Below are positions 15,662 to 16,825 of a stretch of 16,825 nucleotides of DNA, in pieces. The stretch lies in NCBI GenBank assembly GCA_002314605.1, contig DCGO01000077.1, positions 1-16,825 on the forward strand, in the 5' to 3' direction. How positions within the stretch are numbered: the stretch's first letter is position 1; every line of letters begins with the position of its first letter. The position numbers were made by a program, and so were the translations under genes. The DNA is from Lentisphaeria bacterium UBA1776 (GTDB taxonomy: Bacteria; Verrucomicrobiota; Lentisphaeria; Victivallales; Victivallaceae). The notes under the pieces were generated by a model. It searched no databases, was not told the origin of the DNA, and was given only the letters and a program-made list of their open reading frames with translations.

Positions 15662-15785
15662 GGGTACCTCTGAAAATTCATTCTGACGCCTTGGGGTTGC
15701 TGTGCAAAGCCCGCCTTGCGCTATTTTTCGGCAGTTACCGCTTGGGGCAGCAGCCTCAAATTCGCACGAAAGCGTCATTTTGCAC
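15662..15785. repeat. Imperfect palindromic element, possible MITE/REP-like repeat or structured RNA
   Basis: Matching arms nest around a centre near 15725: AAAAT (15673-15677) with ATTTT (15777-15781), GACGC (15685-15689) with GCGTC (15772-15776), and TTGGGGTTGCTG (15691-15702) with CAGCAGCCTCAA (15748-15759, two mismatches that are G-U compatible in plus-strand RNA). The interior has CCCGCC and ACCGC segments. No open frame with homology sense is seen. It lies between the TPR gene start and the MFS promoter. Whether it occurs elsewhere in the genome cannot be told here. Confidence 0.5.
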
Positions 15786-15804
15786 ATCGTTTCCCAATCC
15801 GTAT

Positions 15805-15822
15805 CATTTGAATTATCAAATG
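15805..15822. promoter_or_regulatory. 18-bp palindrome, operator candidate
   Basis: CATTTGA-ATTA-TCAAATG is a perfect 7-bp inverted repeat with an AT spacer, ending 12 bp before the MFS -35 box. Size and symmetry suit a dimeric MarR- or TetR-type regulator, but no regulator gene is in the window. Confidence 0.45.
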
Positions 15823-15834
15823 TTCCCATTAGAC

Positions 15835-15864
15835 TTGACTACTTTCCGAAATATAGCATATTAT
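15835..15864 (+). promoter_or_regulatory. Promoter of the MFS transporter gene
   Basis: TTGACT (15835-15840), an 18-nt spacer and TATTAT (15859-15864) form a good sigma70-type promoter. Initiation near 15871 gives a leader of about 28 nt before the ATG at 15899; no clear Shine-Dalgarno is present in it. Confidence 0.65.
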
Positions 15865-15898
15865 TGAAGAAAAAGCAAATTTTTACAGTACGGTTCGA

Positions 15899-16825
15899 AT
15901 GAAAAAGGCATATCAGCAGCTTGCCGTGCTTCTCGGCGCACACTTTTACGCTGACATGACCAGCGGACTTCTGGCAGGATTTCTGCCGGTGGCGCTGAAT
16001 CGTTTCCACCTGGATCTGAGTTTGGGCGTGATTCTGCTTACCTGCATGGGGATCGGCAGCAACTTTCTGCAGGTTCCGGCGGCAAAAATCTGCGCGCGCC
16101 GGACCGGCCCGGCCGGATTGCTTGCGGGGCTGGCGCTGTGCGCGAGTTTTGTACTGTTGGGGACCCTGCCGGAACATACGCCGCTGTTGGTTCTGTGTTT
16201 TCTGATGTTTCTGGTCGGATCCGGCATTGCCCTGGTGCATCCGCAGGGGCTGCGGGGGCTTCAGTCATTGGACGGAATCTCTCCTGCAGTCAGCACGCCG
16301 ATATTCATGGTCGGAGGATTTCTGGGGTTTTCCGTAAGTCCCTTTGCGGGGGGACTCCTGGTGGAATATTTTGGTCTGAAGGGACTCTTCTGGCTGCTGC
16401 CGGTTTCTGTCGTTCTGATGGCGGGGACCCTTGCGGTTCGCATCCAGCTGGCGGAGGACATGCCGGCGGAGAAGAAAAAACAGCCATGTTCCGCCCCGGT
16501 TCCGGTATGGAGCTTCCGGCGGATGCTCTGGATGGCATTTTTCCTCAATCTCGGGACGGTGACGATTTCTTCGCTGATCCCTGCCATATTGCATGAACGC
16601 AGCTTTTCGCTGGGGTTCGGCGGTTTCAGCGCCATGCTTTTCAGTCTGGGGTCGGCCTGCGGGTCGCTGGTGATCGGAGCCCTGTGCCGGACCCGGCGTC
16701 CGGAGCGGCTGATTTTCCGGGGGCTCTTCTGGGGGAGCTCGCTTGGAATTCGGCTTCGGGATGTCGCGCCCGCCTCGTCGGGCGGGCTTGATCGGGGGAA
16801 TGGAGGCTCGAGAGCGCGAAGCGCG
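15899..16825 (+). CDS. MFS transporter, 3' end missing (open to the window edge)
   Basis: A frame opens with ATG at 15899 (MKKAYQQLAVLLGAHFYADM) and has no stop before the edge. About 282 residues look like a major facilitator: an early charged motif (HFYADMTSGLLAGFLPVAL), five to six hydrophobic segments, a polar mid-protein loop (AEDMPAEKKKQPCSAPVPVWSF) and the start of the second half (MLWMAFFLNLGTVTISSLIPAIL, then FGGFSAMLFSLGSACGSLVIGALC). The style recalls the fosmidomycin-resistance (Fsr)-like MFS group, but the substrate is not determinable. From about 16745 the frame changes from hydrophobic to Arg/Gly/Ser-rich, so the true gene probably stops matching there (see finding on the contig end). 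The start agrees with the promoter at 15835-15864. Confidence 0.8.
   Translation, partial: MKKAYQQLAVLLGAHFYADMTSGLLAGFLPVALNRFHLDLSLGVILLTCMGIGSNFLQVPAAKICARRTGPAGLLAGLALCASFVLLGTLPEHTPLLVLCFLMFLVGSGIALVHPQGLRGLQSLDGISPAVSTPIFMVGGFLGFSVSPFAGGLLVEYFGLKGLFWLLPVSVVLMAGTLAVRIQLAEDMPAEKKKQPCSAPVPVWSFRRMLWMAFFLNLGTVTISSLIPAILHERSFSLGFGGFSAMLFSLGSACGSLVIGALCRTRRPERLIFRGLFWGSSLGIRLRDVAPASSGGLDRGNGGSRARSA
16745..16825. other. GC-rich terminal segment, possibly not native
   Basis: By hand count 57 of the last 81 bases are G or C (about 70%), above the flanking gene. The segment begins at an EcoRI-like GAATTC (16746-16751), holds a 7-bp perfect hairpin GCCCGCC-TCGTCG-GGCGGGC (16768-16787) and a CTCGAG (16807-16812), and ends in CGCGAAGCGCG. 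The MFS frame loses its membrane character here. A chimeric assembly or cloning junction is suspected. Confidence 0.4.

Noticed and set aside
13963..15867. A 634-codon plus-strand open frame opposite the TPR gene
   Set aside because: It is antisense to a clear TPR protein, its translation is a low-complexity Phe/Gly/Val/Asp mix typical of a shadow frame, and it runs through the palindromic element and the MFS promoter.
15885..15900. GGTTCGAAT resembling a tRNA T-loop
   Set aside because: No acceptor stem, anticodon arm or D-arm can be built around it; it is the leader of the MFS gene.

Overview
The window looks like chromosomal DNA from a diderm (Gram-negative-type) bacterium of moderately high GC. 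Two genes carry lipobox signal peptides, one of them on a TolC-like outer-membrane efflux protein, and there is a heptose-bisphosphate phosphatase of the LPS inner-core pathway. The gene style (short intergenic gaps, ATGA overlaps, few strong Shine-Dalgarno sites, TPR proteins, an LA_2272-type repeat lipoprotein) would fit the PVC group, perhaps Lentisphaerota. That placement is an impression and not a demonstrated assignment. Fourteen genes can be supported, one cut by the left edge and one by the right.

Left part, all on the minus strand: the 5' end of an unrecognised gene (1-176) and its promoter; a non-coding stretch (177-450); then, read right to left, a tightly overlapping operon of a DppD/OppD-type ABC ATPase (4002-4997), a membrane-anchored TPR protein (3403-4005), the mismatch-repair endonuclease MutL (1551-3410) and DNA polymerase IV (451-1554). 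Upstream of it lie gmhB (5088-5651), a repeat lipoprotein (5659-6126) and an 84-residue small protein (6194-6448), probably transcribed together from a promoter near 6483-6510.

Middle part: a divergent promoter region (6449-6670) leads rightward into a TolC/NodT-type efflux lipoprotein (6671-8248), an unrecognised 401-residue protein (8296-9501) and the fluoride channel CrcB/FluC (9505-9891). The argininosuccinate synthase gene argG (9972-11174) faces them on the minus strand, and its terminator sits between crcB and argG. A second divergent region (11175-11321), with a perfect 16-bp palindrome at the likely transcription start, drives a family-4 uracil-DNA glycosylase (11322-12131) followed by a MATE efflux protein (12133-13542).

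Right part: a minus-strand pair of a large TPR protein (14305-15642) and a GT2-like glycosyltransferase (13503-14321), the latter converging on and overlapping the MATE gene by 40 bp. To their right are an imperfect palindromic element of about 110-125 bp, an 18-bp palindrome, a good promoter and an MFS transporter (15899 onward). The MFS reading frame stays open to the window end, but its last ~80 bases are about 70% GC and no longer encode membrane-like sequence, which suggests a chimeric contig end.

Themes: DNA maintenance (mutL, dinB, family-4 UDG), export (OM efflux protein, MATE, MFS, CrcB, an orphan peptide-type ABC ATPase) and the cell envelope (gmhB, lipoproteins, glycosyltransferase). 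I see no CRISPR array, tRNA, rRNA, transposase, phage gene or clear defence island. The most open items are the 401-residue unknown protein, the palindromic element near 15.7 kb and the regulatory palindromes.
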